A stretch of DNA of 64,000 bases from Alloprevotella tannerae (GCA_015259125.1 JABZGR010000003.1:62001-126000), one strand, 5' to 3'; positions 1 to 9,770 are shown, numbered from the stretch's first letter. Numbers and translations are program-made. Notes: generated by a model from the letters alone, not told the origin.

Positions 1-1794
1 ATCGCGCGCAACCTGATTAAACTTTACTCGCAACGCAAGGAAGAGAAAGGATATGCCTTCAGCGCCGACTCATTTCTGCAACAGGAACTCGAAGCGAGCT
101 TTACTTACGAAGACACGCCCGATCAGTTGAAGGTAACGCAAGAAGTAAAGGCCGACATGGAAAGCTTGCGGCCGATGGATCGCTTAGTTTGTGGCGACGT
201 AGGCTTTGGTAAGACGGAGATAGCCGTGCGCGCCGCCCTGAAAGCCGCAGTCGACAATAAGCAAGTCGCCGTTCTCGTCCCGACAACCGTACTTGCTTTG
301 CAACATTATCGCACCTTCGCCGAGCGCCTTAAAGGTTTCCCCGTGCGAGTGGCCTATCTCTCACGCGCCAAGTCGGCTAAGGAAACCAAAAGTATCTTAC
401 ACGATTTAGCAGAAGGGCATATCAACATCATAGTAGGCACCCACAAGTTAATAGGTAAGACCGTGCGCTTCCAAGATCTCGGTTTGCTGATCATAGATGA
501 AGAACAGAAGTTCGGCGTAGCCGTGAAGGAGCGCCTAAGGGAGCTAAAAGTAAATGTCGACACACTGACGATGTCGGCCACGCCCATTCCCCGCACGCTG
601 CAATTCTCACTGATGGGCGCCCGCGACTTGTCGGTGATTCAGACGCCCCCACCTAATCGGCGCCCCATCCAAACGGAAATCCACACATTCAATCATGAGA
701 TCATCGCCGAAGCGGTTAATTTTGAAATGAGTCGCAACGGGCAAGTCTTTATTGTGACCAATCGCGTCGCATCCTTGGGCGGCTTGAAGGCTTTGGTGGA
801 AAAATACGTGCCGGACGCCCGCGTTGTGGTCGGCCACGGGCAAATGGCGCCCGCCGAATTAGAGAAAATCATTCTCGACTTCGTCAATTACGATTACGAC
901 GTACTGATTTCGACAACCATTGTCGAAAACGGCATCGACATCCCCAACGCCAACACGATTTTAATCGACGCTGCGCACACCTTCGGCCTATCCGATCTCC
1001 ACCAGATGCGCGGCCGCGTCGGGCGGTCTTCGCAAAAAGCGTTCTGCTACCTGCTCGCACCGCCCTTGAGCGTACTTAAAGACGACGCGCGTCGACGTTT
1101 GCAAGCCATCGAAGAGTTTAGCGATCTCGGATCCGGCATTCACATCGCCATGCAAGACTTAGATATTCGAGGAGCCGGTAATCTGCTCGGCGCAGAGCAA
1201 AGCGGCTTCATCGCAGATCTGGGTTATGAAACCTATCAGAAGATATTAGCGGAGGCCGTGAGCGAACTTAAAAGCGAGGAGTTTGCAGATTTGTATGCCG
1301 ATAGTTTGAGAAAAACGAACCTGACTGGCGATTTCTTTGTCGACGAGTGTAATGTGGAATGCGACCTCCACGCCTTTTTCCCGGAAACCTACGTGCCGGG
1401 CGCAACGGAACGCATGATGCTCTACCGCGAGCTGGACGGACTGACCACCGATGACCAATTGGCGGCCTTTCGGAAGCGTATGGAAGACCGTTTCGGCAAA
1501 CTTCCGCCTGAGGGAGATGAACTTTTAGCCATCGTCCCGCTGCGTCGCAGCGGCCGGAAGTTGGGTGCGGAAAAGATCACGCTGAAACAGCGCCGCATGA
1601 CGCTGTATTTCATCTCCAAAACCGACAGTCCTTTTTATAAGAGTGCAACGTTCGACCGCCTCATCGCTTTCGCTACGACCAATTTCCGCCGCTGCGAACT
1701 CAAAGAATCGGGCGGCAAACGGCGTATGATTATAAAAGACATCGGCAGCGTAGGACAAGCGCTACATCTGCTCCAATCCTTAACGGGCAATTAG
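1..1794 (+). CDS. mfd: Transcription-repair coupling factor Mfd, C-terminal half (cut by window edge)
   Basis: The reading frame is open from base 1, so the gene begins outside the window; about the last 597 residues are visible, against roughly 1100 for the whole protein. Mfd removes RNA polymerase stalled at DNA lesions and recruits UvrA. The visible part starts just before the translocase motor: Walker A GDVGFGKTE, the DEEQ box (IIDEEQKFG), SATPIPRT, and motif VI HQMRGRVGRS in the RecG-like second motor lobe, followed by the Mfd C-terminal domain. The stop is TAG at 1792-1794. The motif order and the ELEASF-YEDTPDQ run in front of the motor make the call secure. No terminator is obvious behind it. 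Confidence 0.97.
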   Translation: MARNLIKLYSQRKEEKGYAFSADSFLQQELEASFTYEDTPDQLKVTQEVKADMESLRPMDRLVCGDVGFGKTEIAVRAALKAAVDNKQVAVLVPTTVLALQHYRTFAERLKGFPVRVAYLSRAKSAKETKSILHDLAEGHINIIVGTHKLIGKTVRFQDLGLLIIDEEQKFGVAVKERLRELKVNVDTLTMSATPIPRTLQFSLMGARDLSVIQTPPPNRRPIQTEIHTFNHEIIAEAVNFEMSRNGQVFIVTNRVASLGGLKALVEKYVPDARVVVGHGQMAPAELEKIILDFVNYDYDVLISTTIVENGIDIPNANTILIDAAHTFGLSDLHQMRGRVGRSSQKAFCYLLAPPLSVLKDDARRRLQAIEEFSDLGSGIHIAMQDLDIRGAGNLLGAEQSGFIADLGYETYQKILAEAVSELKSEEFADLYADSLRKTNLTGDFFVDECNVECDLHAFFPETYVPGATERMMLYRELDGLTTDDQLAAFRKRMEDRFGKLPPEGDELLAIVPLRRSGRKLGAEKITLKQRRMTLYFISKTDSPFYKSATFDRLIAFATTNFRRCELKESGGKRRMIIKDIGSVGQALHLLQSLTGN

Positions 1795-1865
1795 CGACTA
1801 TTCGAATCTTCCGACCAATATACAGCAGCGAGTAATGGTACTATCACGCACCTTTACTCGCTTTC

Positions 1866-1900
1866 TAATTCTTTCCAGTTGTAAAGATTGGAAAGAATTA
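1866..1900. repeat. Palindrome at the 3' end of the fic gene (second copy of its promoter palindrome)
   Basis: TAATTCTTTCCA (1866-1877) and TGGAAAGAATTA (1889-1900) form a perfect 12-bp inverted repeat with an 11-nt spacer. It overlaps the fic stop codon (1898-1900). A near-identical palindrome lies in the fic promoter at 3248-3282, so the gene is bracketed by the same element. No run of T follows on either strand, so a terminator is not the best reading. Confidence 0.8.
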
Positions 1901-3214
1901 TCCTTGCAAGGTCCGCAACGCATCTTCAAAATGTTCGCTCCGTCTGTAGCCTTTCTTCACCTTATTAAAAGCGAACTCGCACAGCAGTTGGCGTTCGACC
2001 AATCCGATAATATCGTTCTTCGCCGTTGTGGGACTGACGCGAAACTTACTTTGAACATACTTGACCGTAATGATCTCCTTCGGGTTATCGATAAATAATT
2101 GGATAAGCTCCGCTTGGCGCTCGTTAATCCCACCCAACGACAAGAAAGCATTGGCTGCTCGCTTCTCTTTCTGTTTCTTGAGTAAGTAGCTTTGCAATTG
2201 CTTAAACGATAAGTCCAATACGCGCAGATTATAAGCTACAAAATAGCCTATATCATTGTCGTCTGCTTCTGTGTAGAGAAAGGATTTCTCATAAGCCTTC
2301 TTAGATTTGGCGATCACCCGCGAGATAGAAAGAAACTCTGTCAGCCAATAGCCCTGCTTCAACAAGAACCAATAGAACAAAGCACGCGCCGTCCGCCCAT
2401 TACCATCAACAAAGGGGTGCATATAGGCCAACATAAAATGGATAATAATCCCACGAATGATCGGATGAATAAAGACTTTCGGCTTTTCATCGTTGAAAAA
2501 TTGGCACAGATCTTCCACAAACGAGGGGATTTCGGTGTGAGATGGCGGGCAATGCACTATGTCGTGCGTAATGCCGTCTGCAACTACGACCTCATCGTTC
2601 GTACGAAAGCGCCCCGCTGCTTGCGGATCGTCCAGCGTATGTTCGGTCATCAATTGATGAATGTGCAGTAAGCGCTCAGGCGTAAGCGGCATTTTTTGAT
2701 TTTCTACGACATACTGAATCGTCCGGTAGTTGTTGACGATCATTTGTTGCGACTTATCTTTCGGACTTATCGCTTTTCGAAGCATATCTTTGGCTACGCG
2801 GCGCGTAGTGACCGCTCCTTCCATCTGACTGGAAAAGATTGCTTCCTCCATCAACGAACTTACGAGATAGCGCTCTTTATCTTCAGCCGGCAAAAGCTCA
2901 TCTGCGCCCCAAGAACCGCCAAAATTCATATCAAACGCGTGGCACATGCGCTGCATAGCATTCGTAATATGGAGGCGAATGTCATATTTTGGCCAAACGT
3001 CGATCCTATTAGCGATGCGCGAAGCTTTAAGAGCAGTCCACAACTGTTTATGAGTGTAGCCTTCAGGGAGCTGTTTGTATTTCACGACATCCCAATAGGC
3101 ATACGTTTCGTTGAGTTCTTCTATCAGCACAGTCAAAGTCTGGTCCGATTGGTTCAAAACGGCCTTCAGCAGATCCTCTTGTTTAATCTTCGGGGGAGAT
3201 TCTATGGCACTCAT
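1898..3214 (-). CDS. Fic-domain protein with N-terminal inhibitory motif and C-terminal winged helix
   Basis: The start is taken at ATG 3214 (438 residues); a longer TTG reading would begin inside the promoter palindrome. The Fic active-site loop HPFVDGNGRTAR lies near residue 266, matching HxFx(D/E)GNGRxxR, so the enzyme should transfer a nucleotide (usually AMP) to a hydroxyl of a target protein. An (S/T)xxxE(G/N) motif, SSQMEG, near residue 128 marks class II Fic enzymes whose N-terminal helix blocks ATP binding. The last ~80 residues look like a winged helix (VKYVQSKFRVSPTTAKNDI), suggesting DNA binding. With the palindrome overlapping its promoter this suggests self-regulation, which is inference. 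The target protein is unknown. Confidence 0.9.
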   Translation of the reverse strand: MSAIESPPKIKQEDLLKAVLNQSDQTLTVLIEELNETYAYWDVVKYKQLPEGYTHKQLWTALKASRIANRIDVWPKYDIRLHITNAMQRMCHAFDMNFGGSWGADELLPAEDKERYLVSSLMEEAIFSSQMEGAVTTRRVAKDMLRKAISPKDKSQQMIVNNYRTIQYVVENQKMPLTPERLLHIHQLMTEHTLDDPQAAGRFRTNDEVVVADGITHDIVHCPPSHTEIPSFVEDLCQFFNDEKPKVFIHPIIRGIIIHFMLAYMHPFVDGNGRTARALFYWFLLKQGYWLTEFLSISRVIAKSKKAYEKSFLYTEADDNDIGYFVAYNLRVLDLSFKQLQSYLLKKQKEKRAANAFLSLGGINERQAELIQLFIDNPKEIITVKYVQSKFRVSPTTAKNDIIGLVERQLLCEFAFNKVKKGYRRSEHFEDALRTLQG

Positions 3215-3237
3215 AACAGAACTTTTATTTACTGCTG

Positions 3238-3282
3238 CAAAGTTACTAATTCTTTCCAATGTTTGCAAGATTGGAAAGAATT
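3238..3282 (-). promoter_or_regulatory. fic promoter with overlapping palindromic operator
   Basis: On the minus strand a TAACTTTG box (3238-3245) matches the Bacteroidetes -7 consensus TAnnTTTG, placing transcription start about 15-20 nt before ATG 3214. AATTCTTTCCAAT (3248-3260) and ATTGGAAAGAATT (3270-3282) form a perfect 13-bp inverted repeat with a 9-nt spacer. It covers the spacer and -33 region, where a repressor would compete with RNA polymerase. The same arms recur at the gene's 3' end. Confidence 0.65.
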
Positions 3283-3487
3283 GGAAAGTTTTAGCCCTTC
3301 ATTTAGACTTACGATCACGCCTTCCTTTTTTCAAAAACGGCCAACAAGCGAGAAGAACTTCAAGTGTGCTTCCCCGTGCAGGCAGGCCACAAATGGCCCT
3401 ATCATAACCATCAAACGGAGCACAAAGGGCGGACTTGCTTTTTCAAAGCGTCGCACCGGCGGAAAGTTTCAATCGACCGGGCGATCG

Positions 3488-3565
3488 TTTGGTGGCAGCA
3501 AACGATGGTTTGGTCGGAGCAAACAATAGTTTGGCGGCAGCAAACGATAGTTTGGTGGGAGCAAA
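3488..3565 (-). repeat. Family-1 intergenic array A: four TTTG-N7-CAAA modules, 21-bp period
   Basis: Modules start at 3488, 3509, 3530 and 3551, exactly 21 bp apart: TTTG-N7-CAAA (15 bp) plus 6-bp linkers such as CGATGG, CAATAG and CGATAG. In the orientation TTTGCTSCC..CAAA the array reads on the minus strand. It sits in the 597-bp gap between fic and the alpha-2-macroglobulin gene. Short reading frames through it are open only because 21 is divisible by 3 and the unit lacks stops; I do not regard them as genes. The rest of the gap holds only the terminator at 3699-3738 and the fic promoter. Confidence 0.9.
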
Positions 3566-3698
3566 CAATGAGAAAGGGAAAGTAAAACAACAAGAAACAG
3601 ACGCACATCTGTTTGAGAATCAAAGATCAGAACCCGCAAAGAGGGCGGCCGCTTGGGGCGTCTGTACTTCGGCGGCGACAATAGCGGCAGCAGGCACG

Positions 3699-3738
3699 AA
3701 AAAGCAGCAATGCGAGACTAAATTTCTCACATTGCTGC
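3699..3738 (-). terminator. Intrinsic terminator of the alpha-2-macroglobulin gene
   Basis: GCAGCAATG-GAGA and TCTC-CATTGCTGC (3704-3717 / 3725-3738) pair through a 7-nt loop. The one mismatch is A-C on the plus strand but a U-G pair on the minus-strand RNA, and the minus strand continues with TTTTTC. The polarity therefore fits termination of the minus-strand gene, which ends at 3812. Confidence 0.8.
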
Positions 3739-3811
3739 AATCTATAGGGTGCTTGATGAATCGTAGCGGGCCGCCGGAAAGCGGCGGGCGGTCATCTGCT
3801 ATAAAAATGCC

Positions 3812-6800
3812 TTACTTGACGGTCAGCGTAAAGCTCGGGGCGAAAGCATTATACTCCGGAGCATACTGGCTCTGGGCACGAACGAGGCCGGAACGGAATG
3901 TACCAAGGCGCATAGCGCGACCTTCGATCGTGAAGGTAGACTTACCTTTCGGGAATTTGCGATAGAAATACTCGTCGCTCGCATCGCGCACAGCGTGATA
4001 TGCGCCGCTATCCCAGTCGTATCCGCTCAAGGCGGCCAGAGGTTCGAGACCGGCGGGGCGAGATGCTTTCACGGAGACGAAATCTAAGTCGCGGTCAGCA
4101 CTAATGGTGATGACCTGACGCAGCGTTGCGCCCGCATCGACCGTACTGCCGTCGGCAAGCGGCTGCCACGCTTCGCCCTGCTTAATTTCCCAACGGCGCG
4201 CGATGGAGAGTCCGTTGCTCGCCGAGCGAATCTCATCGAGCGGTAAAGTATACTGCACATAGACGCTACCCCAAGCGAGGCCCTCGCCACTCTTACGGAG
4301 CACAATATGATCAGCCGAGAGCTGCTTTTCGTCCGTAAAACTCTGGCGATCGTAGCCTACGGTCTCTTGCCCCATTTGCTGACTCTTCGCATTTACTTCC
4401 AGCACTTCCTCGCCGCGCTTCAGCGTGAAGTAGAGCGGATTGGGCTTGAAGCCCTGAACCGTCTGACTCTCGCCGTTCGGCCGCAAGAGGGCGTAGAGCG
4501 CATCCACCGTGGCGCGGGAGTTGGGCCAGAGTTGGGCACGCTTAGATTGGAGCAACCAAAGCCGCATAGCCTGCAGCGTGTCGCTCGTTGCGGGGCGGGT
4601 CATATCCAGCGCCTCAATGGCAGCCGTTTGCGTAGGTATCTTATACATAAACCAACTATCACTCGCGCGATCTGTATCGAAATAGCGCCCTAATGAGGGC
4701 TGCTCAACCGTATGCTGAATCAAACTCTCCAAATCGCGGGCTACGGCTTTCTTGTTTTCATACAAAGCCATCACCAATATTTTGAGTGCTTTCTGATACA
4801 TCGAACCTTTGTAAGTAGCTTTCAAAGCCTTGAGCAATTTTTTCTCGTTGGCCTCCGGCTTAATGCCGAGTTTGTGAGCCAAATACAAATAGCGCAGCGT
4901 GGTCGTCTCGTTGGCATAACTTTGCAGCCAGGCCTTGCTGAGCGGCGCTGTCTTCGGGTGGAGCGCCGTATCGACTTTCTCCGCCAAGAAGTTGAAGCCC
5001 TCTTCCAGCATTTTGTCGGCGTCGTCGCTACCCGTCATTACTTTGGCGCGCATCAAGAGGTAGAGGATGTTAGTCGTTTCGTAGACGTCGCTAACCTTAG
5101 CGCCATACCAGCCCCATCCACCATCGGGCAAGCGCAGCGCTTCGAGTTTGTCGATAGCACTCATCTTGCGAGCGTTGATTGCGTCGGGATTGAAGAGGAG
5201 TGCCATAGCGGCAGCGTGAGTGGCCTCCTGCTCGGCCGCATTCACCCACGGGGTCTCGGCGATCAAAACTTGCTTGAGTTCGGGATTGCGCTGCAGGACG
5301 GCGGCCCAATCGCTGGTCTGCGCTTCGGGCTTCGTCAGTTGCTGCATTTCGGGGTGGCTGTTGGCAATGTACGTGGCGAGCGACACGGCATAGTAGCGCA
5401 TCGCCTGCTGATAAGCCGTCTCGCCCGTATTATCGAAGAGTGCCGGCAGCGCGGAAGCTGCGTACCACGTAGGATTGGAACTGATTTCAACCGTCAGGCG
5501 CTTGTCGGCCGCTTGGGGAGATTTGCTCCACAGCGAATCAAGGGCCAGCGTCATCGTACCGGCTTTCGTCATCGAGAAAGGCAAGGTGCGCGTCACTTCT
5601 TCGCGATCGCTGAGCACGGGGAGGTATTGCTGCTCGCCGTCGCTAAACTTCGCGCCAACAGCTTCCATCCGAACGGTCAATACGGGAGCTTTGGTCGTCA
5701 CGTCGTAAGGGAAAGTGATCGTCATTTCCTTTTCAAAGTCGAACATAACTTCATATTGTCGAACGATTTCACCACTGCGGGCGTCGGTTAATGTGCATCG
5801 CACGACACCTTCTGCATGCTGCGGAAGCAGATTGCGAAGCGTAGCACTCAGCACGGCGTGGTCGCCTTGACGAACAAAGCGCGGCAGGTTGGACTGCAGC
5901 ATAAAGTCTTTCACAGCTACGATGGTCGTATCCATACGCCCGTTGTCCATCTCCGCATCGTGAGCTAAGGAGAGGAAACGCCAGCGCGTGAGACTCTCGG
6001 GCAAGGTGAAGCTCAACGACACTTCGCCCTTGGCGTCGGTGCGCAAAGCCGGGTGGAAGAAGGCTGTTTCATTGAAATTCTTTCTCACACTATTGGTGGG
6101 CTTGGCTACGGACTTTTCTTTCTTGGAGCTTGCCTCTGTGGCCGCAAAACCGCGAATAACGACTTCTTGTAACTTATTTGAGGACTCTTCCGACGACTCT
6201 AAATCCACAGAATCTGCGACACGCATTGGCGAAGTCTCAAGAGAAAGCTCTGAAATTTCCGACTTTCGCGAACTTTTGACCATCATTCGACGCCTTGGAT
6301 TGTAGTAAGGCTCATAAGAATCGTCTCTGTACAAATCAACTTCTTCTAATGCGTCAATTAAATCCTCATCCCACTTGGAAAAACTCAAGTCCTCCTCATT
6401 TTTTAAGTCGATGTCGGCGCTCCAAGATAAGGAGATGATACCGTTACGAGGCCCATAAATACTCGTATATGAGCTTCTGCGGTTGAAATAGACAGACTTG
6501 GAAAGATTAAAGTAGGAAATATCGTCGAGCGAAGCGTCGTAAAGCGTCGCCAAAACAGAACTCGGTACCGGCCGGCCGTCAGGACGCGTCACGCGAAGGC
6601 GCCATTCTTCTTTTTGTCCCGGCTTTAGGCGGTCACGGAAGCTACTCCAGCGCATCAAAAGGCGCTTGTCGGGTTGCGGCCGCTCGACTTTAAAGAAATC
6701 CGATTCGACTTTGCCGTCGCTATACAAGATTACGGTGAACGTAGCTCCATCTCCGTAAGCATCTTTATAGGCAAAGGGGAGGTGAACAATGGAACTATCG

Positions 6801-9562
6801 AGCGCGAAATAGCGCTTTTCGATGATGGTATCAGGCGTGGAGGTCAGGCAATAAAGCGTGGCACGGCGCACACCCGTTCCTACGTAAAGATCAACGCGAG
6901 ATTTGTCGCCGGGAGTGGCGTTGTAGGCCCACAGCATCTCATTTGAGGGCGACTTTTTATCGTTGGTGGAGAACAAAAGCAAGTGTTTGTAAATCGTATC
7001 CGCACCCTCGACAAACGTCTCCACGATATATTTTCCGGATTTCAAGCCGGCGAACGCGGCAGGTTTGAATGCCTTCTCCGTGTATAAAGTATCCTGCGCC
7101 ACAATCTTGCTGCCGATCTTCGAACCATCGTCTAAGCGCACGACATATCGGCCTGAGGCGAGCGAAATCTTGTTTCCGTAGCCCAAACGATGCACTCTTA
7201 TCTCCGGCAGTCGCTCTTTGCAGATGATAGAAGGCCAACTTACTTCCGTCCGGTAGCGCTTTGTGCCGGCCGAAATATAGGTTTGATCTGAGCGCGTCTC
7301 GCCATCGGGCGCCACAATCGAAGCTGAGACCGACACAGTCAAGGTCGACATCGCCAGCGAATTGATTGGGGCTTCCTGAACCTCGTCCGCATCATCATCA
7401 AGCCCAGATTCGTCAGACATAAACACGTCCTCGTCGACCGAAGCTACGGAATCGACCACGCAATCCTCATCCTCCAGATAGGCAATATCATCATCGTCCT
7501 CTTCGTCCGCATTCTTGTGCGGCGGCGGCAGGAGTTTAACGGCGATGGAGAAGTTTCCCTCGTCGTCCGTCTCGGTTGTACCTTCCGTAGTCTTTTTCTG
7601 ATCCGAATAGTACCCATTCAGCGCGACCGTATAATTGACTTTCGATTTCCGAAGCGGCACGCCGGAATACGTAGTTGCCTTTCCGGTGAATTTAACTTCG
7701 TCTCCAATCTGATAATCTTCCTTTGGCGCGTCCAGTTTAACCTCGAAAGTAGGGCGTTTATACTCTTCTACGTGGAAGGAAGTACCGCCTCGCCACAGGT
7801 TGTACGAAGCTTGGATCGAGAAAGTTCCGGGTAGGCACACCTCCGGCAAGGTAAAAGTTCCTCCCGCCGCGCCCAGCTCGTCCGTCTTCAAGCGTAGCGA
7901 ATCGACTATCCGACCATTGGCGTCGTACAACTTGAAAAGGAAGGGCAAACCTGCCTCTACGCCGATCGAATCTCCATTTTGCGTATAAGCCGTAAGGCCA
8001 AACTGCACCTTTTGGCCCGGTCTATAAATACCGCGGTCCGTATAGACGCGCACTTCATACTGTTTTCTTAGTCTCGGTGTCCTGGAAATATACCCACCAG
8101 AGTAGTTTAAATCGGGTGAAAAGGCGTCATTGCCTACCGTCAAACAAGAATAATTGCCATATTCGCGTCGAGGTAGCTCAAAGAAGTAGCCCGTTTGATC
8201 AGGCTTAGCCGCAGTCGCGAGTTTGTAAGTATAATTATCTCTATCCAAACTATAGGTTTTGAGCGTCCCTCCTCGTAACGGTGCGCCCGTTTTTCTATCT
8301 ATCGCGATGGCGCCAACCCTCCCATTGGCTGCACTAAGGCAAATCGAAGCCACGCGCGACACATACAGCGGCATAATGTCATCCTCTAATTGCAACAAGT
8401 AAATGCCCGGTTCGTCGAGCTTAAAGAAGAGCGAATCTTTATAGATAGTATAAGACACATCGTGTCTCAATGGTTTGGTAAGCGTCTGCAAGAGTTGCCC
8501 GGTCTCAACTATTTTAAGGAATTCCTCCCGTCCTTTGCCTCGAAACAACTGATCTGTCGTCAAGTTCGTACGATATACTTTCACTTCCGCTTGCTTCAAA
8601 TTGCCCGAACGTATGTTTAGGCGAATTTGCTCTCCCGGATAAAAGGCCTCTTTTTCCGTACTCATCGTCACAAACGCGCGATTTTTACGAATCAAGAAGT
8701 TGCTTAATTCTCCCGAAAACTCACTTTTTCCATATCGCGTCAAGCCCTCCTTCGCCAAATTGATGAGCGGCGTCAAGTCTCTTTCATATTCATCTGTGGT
8801 AGGCGCATTGATGATGGCGATGTACGTAAGTACGTTCAAGGGCAAATCGCGAAATTCCTCTTTCACTCGCATCAGCGTTGCATAGCGGGCGCTTCTAAGC
8901 GCATTATCGTTGGGAAAAGGCGCCGCCTTTATACTATCGAGCGTAGCGAGCAGGGCTGCGTTTCGATTACCTTGCTGCCGATAATAACGAATCACCTGAT
9001 GGCGCAGATTAGCTCTGGCCTCCGTAGAGCGATAAGCCTGCTTCCAGGCTCCGTCGACCATAAAGACGCTGAGCAAGTCGTGATTATAATACTTACTGTC
9101 CTCTTTTATATCAAACAGCGCTTGATAATCCTTCGTCGTGGCCCGTGCGAGCAGCGCCGGATCTTGCATCGCCTTTCTAAGGAGCGCTACGCCGCGCTTG
9201 AAGTGAAGCGTATCGTAGTCGTGCATCGAATATAAGCGCCCCAAAAGCGCCTGCAAGATGACGAGCGACGAAGGATTTTTCGTTTTCTTCATCGCCGCCT
9301 CCAAGCGCTCCACTTCCGGTAGCAGAGAGTCGGGGGATATTTCTTCTTGCACGTGCAGCGTGAAGATCATGGAGCGGATCAGCTGCCCGTCGTTCTTTTC
9401 ATTCGCAGCTTTGCGCCTGATCTTTTGTAAAATGGATAAGGCTGTTTTAGGCTTATCATCGTCAAAAGCATCCTCGTATTTGCTCCACAATTTTTCGTAC
9501 GATTGTGCAGCTGCGCTAAGCGCGATAAATAGCCCAACGCATAGTAATAGGCACCTCTTCAT
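3812..9562 (-). CDS. Alpha-2-macroglobulin-like (MG2 domain) secreted protein without thioester motif
   Basis: 1916 residues with a signal peptide (MKRCLLLCVGLFIALSAAAQ). Residues ~20-300 look helical and repeat-like. The macroglobulin hallmark YTDRGIYRPGQ is near residue 507, and FNETAFFHPALRTD followed by LPESLTRWRF near residue 1162 is typical of the core of the bacterial family. Residues ~1350-1650 form the helical toroid that normally carries the GCxEQ thioester; here the corresponding stretch reads GETAYQQAM, so the covalent trap appears absent. Two low-complexity acidic inserts lie at ~684-727 and ~1047-1147. Such proteins are thought to trap proteases or support the envelope. It follows the sus operon but is separated by a terminator and array B, so it is probably its own unit. 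Confidence 0.88.
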   Translation of the reverse strand: MKRCLLLCVGLFIALSAAAQSYEKLWSKYEDAFDDDKPKTALSILQKIRRKAANEKNDGQLIRSMIFTLHVQEEISPDSLLPEVERLEAAMKKTKNPSSLVILQALLGRLYSMHDYDTLHFKRGVALLRKAMQDPALLARATTKDYQALFDIKEDSKYYNHDLLSVFMVDGAWKQAYRSTEARANLRHQVIRYYRQQGNRNAALLATLDSIKAAPFPNDNALRSARYATLMRVKEEFRDLPLNVLTYIAIINAPTTDEYERDLTPLINLAKEGLTRYGKSEFSGELSNFLIRKNRAFVTMSTEKEAFYPGEQIRLNIRSGNLKQAEVKVYRTNLTTDQLFRGKGREEFLKIVETGQLLQTLTKPLRHDVSYTIYKDSLFFKLDEPGIYLLQLEDDIMPLYVSRVASICLSAANGRVGAIAIDRKTGAPLRGGTLKTYSLDRDNYTYKLATAAKPDQTGYFFELPRREYGNYSCLTVGNDAFSPDLNYSGGYISRTPRLRKQYEVRVYTDRGIYRPGQKVQFGLTAYTQNGDSIGVEAGLPFLFKLYDANGRIVDSLRLKTDELGAAGGTFTLPEVCLPGTFSIQASYNLWRGGTSFHVEEYKRPTFEVKLDAPKEDYQIGDEVKFTGKATTYSGVPLRKSKVNYTVALNGYYSDQKKTTEGTTETDDEGNFSIAVKLLPPPHKNADEEDDDDIAYLEDEDCVVDSVASVDEDVFMSDESGLDDDADEVQEAPINSLAMSTLTVSVSASIVAPDGETRSDQTYISAGTKRYRTEVSWPSIICKERLPEIRVHRLGYGNKISLASGRYVVRLDDGSKIGSKIVAQDTLYTEKAFKPAAFAGLKSGKYIVETFVEGADTIYKHLLLFSTNDKKSPSNEMLWAYNATPGDKSRVDLYVGTGVRRATLYCLTSTPDTIIEKRYFALDSSIVHLPFAYKDAYGDGATFTVILYSDGKVESDFFKVERPQPDKRLLMRWSSFRDRLKPGQKEEWRLRVTRPDGRPVPSSVLATLYDASLDDISYFNLSKSVYFNRRSSYTSIYGPRNGIISLSWSADIDLKNEEDLSFSKWDEDLIDALEEVDLYRDDSYEPYYNPRRRMMVKSSRKSEISELSLETSPMRVADSVDLESSEESSNKLQEVVIRGFAATEASSKKEKSVAKPTNSVRKNFNETAFFHPALRTDAKGEVSLSFTLPESLTRWRFLSLAHDAEMDNGRMDTTIVAVKDFMLQSNLPRFVRQGDHAVLSATLRNLLPQHAEGVVRCTLTDARSGEIVRQYEVMFDFEKEMTITFPYDVTTKAPVLTVRMEAVGAKFSDGEQQYLPVLSDREEVTRTLPFSMTKAGTMTLALDSLWSKSPQAADKRLTVEISSNPTWYAASALPALFDNTGETAYQQAMRYYAVSLATYIANSHPEMQQLTKPEAQTSDWAAVLQRNPELKQVLIAETPWVNAAEQEATHAAAMALLFNPDAINARKMSAIDKLEALRLPDGGWGWYGAKVSDVYETTNILYLLMRAKVMTGSDDADKMLEEGFNFLAEKVDTALHPKTAPLSKAWLQSYANETTTLRYLYLAHKLGIKPEANEKKLLKALKATYKGSMYQKALKILVMALYENKKAVARDLESLIQHTVEQPSLGRYFDTDRASDSWFMYKIPTQTAAIEALDMTRPATSDTLQAMRLWLLQSKRAQLWPNSRATVDALYALLRPNGESQTVQGFKPNPLYFTLKRGEEVLEVNAKSQQMGQETVGYDRQSFTDEKQLSADHIVLRKSGEGLAWGSVYVQYTLPLDEIRSASNGLSIARRWEIKQGEAWQPLADGSTVDAGATLRQVITISADRDLDFVSVKASRPAGLEPLAALSGYDWDSGAYHAVRDASDEYFYRKFPKGKSTFTIEGRAMRLGTFRSGLVRAQSQYAPEYNAFAPSFTLTVK

Positions 9563-9770
9563 ATTGATAATGGTTTTATTCTTGCCAACAAAGGTGCATA
9601 CATTTTTTTACATTCACCCGACCACGTCCTATAATTTTAGCTAAAGCGTAGTAAAAATCGACAAGATGGACACATATTGACTCCTGCAATCCTTACTTTC
9701 CAGACAACAGAGGGGCTTTTGCTGATTATTTGAGTACACTCGTCGCAAACGAAGGTGCATCGCCGAATGG

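Noticed and set aside
1835..2098. Plus-strand frames opposite the fic gene
   Set aside because: The minus-strand frame has an intact Fic motif and winged helix, leaving no room for plus-strand genes.
3411..3965. Overlapping reading frames through repeat array A on both strands
   Set aside because: They are open only because the 21-bp unit has no stops; residues are a pure heptad of the DNA repeat, and no start signal or homologous flank exists. The same applies to arrays B-F.
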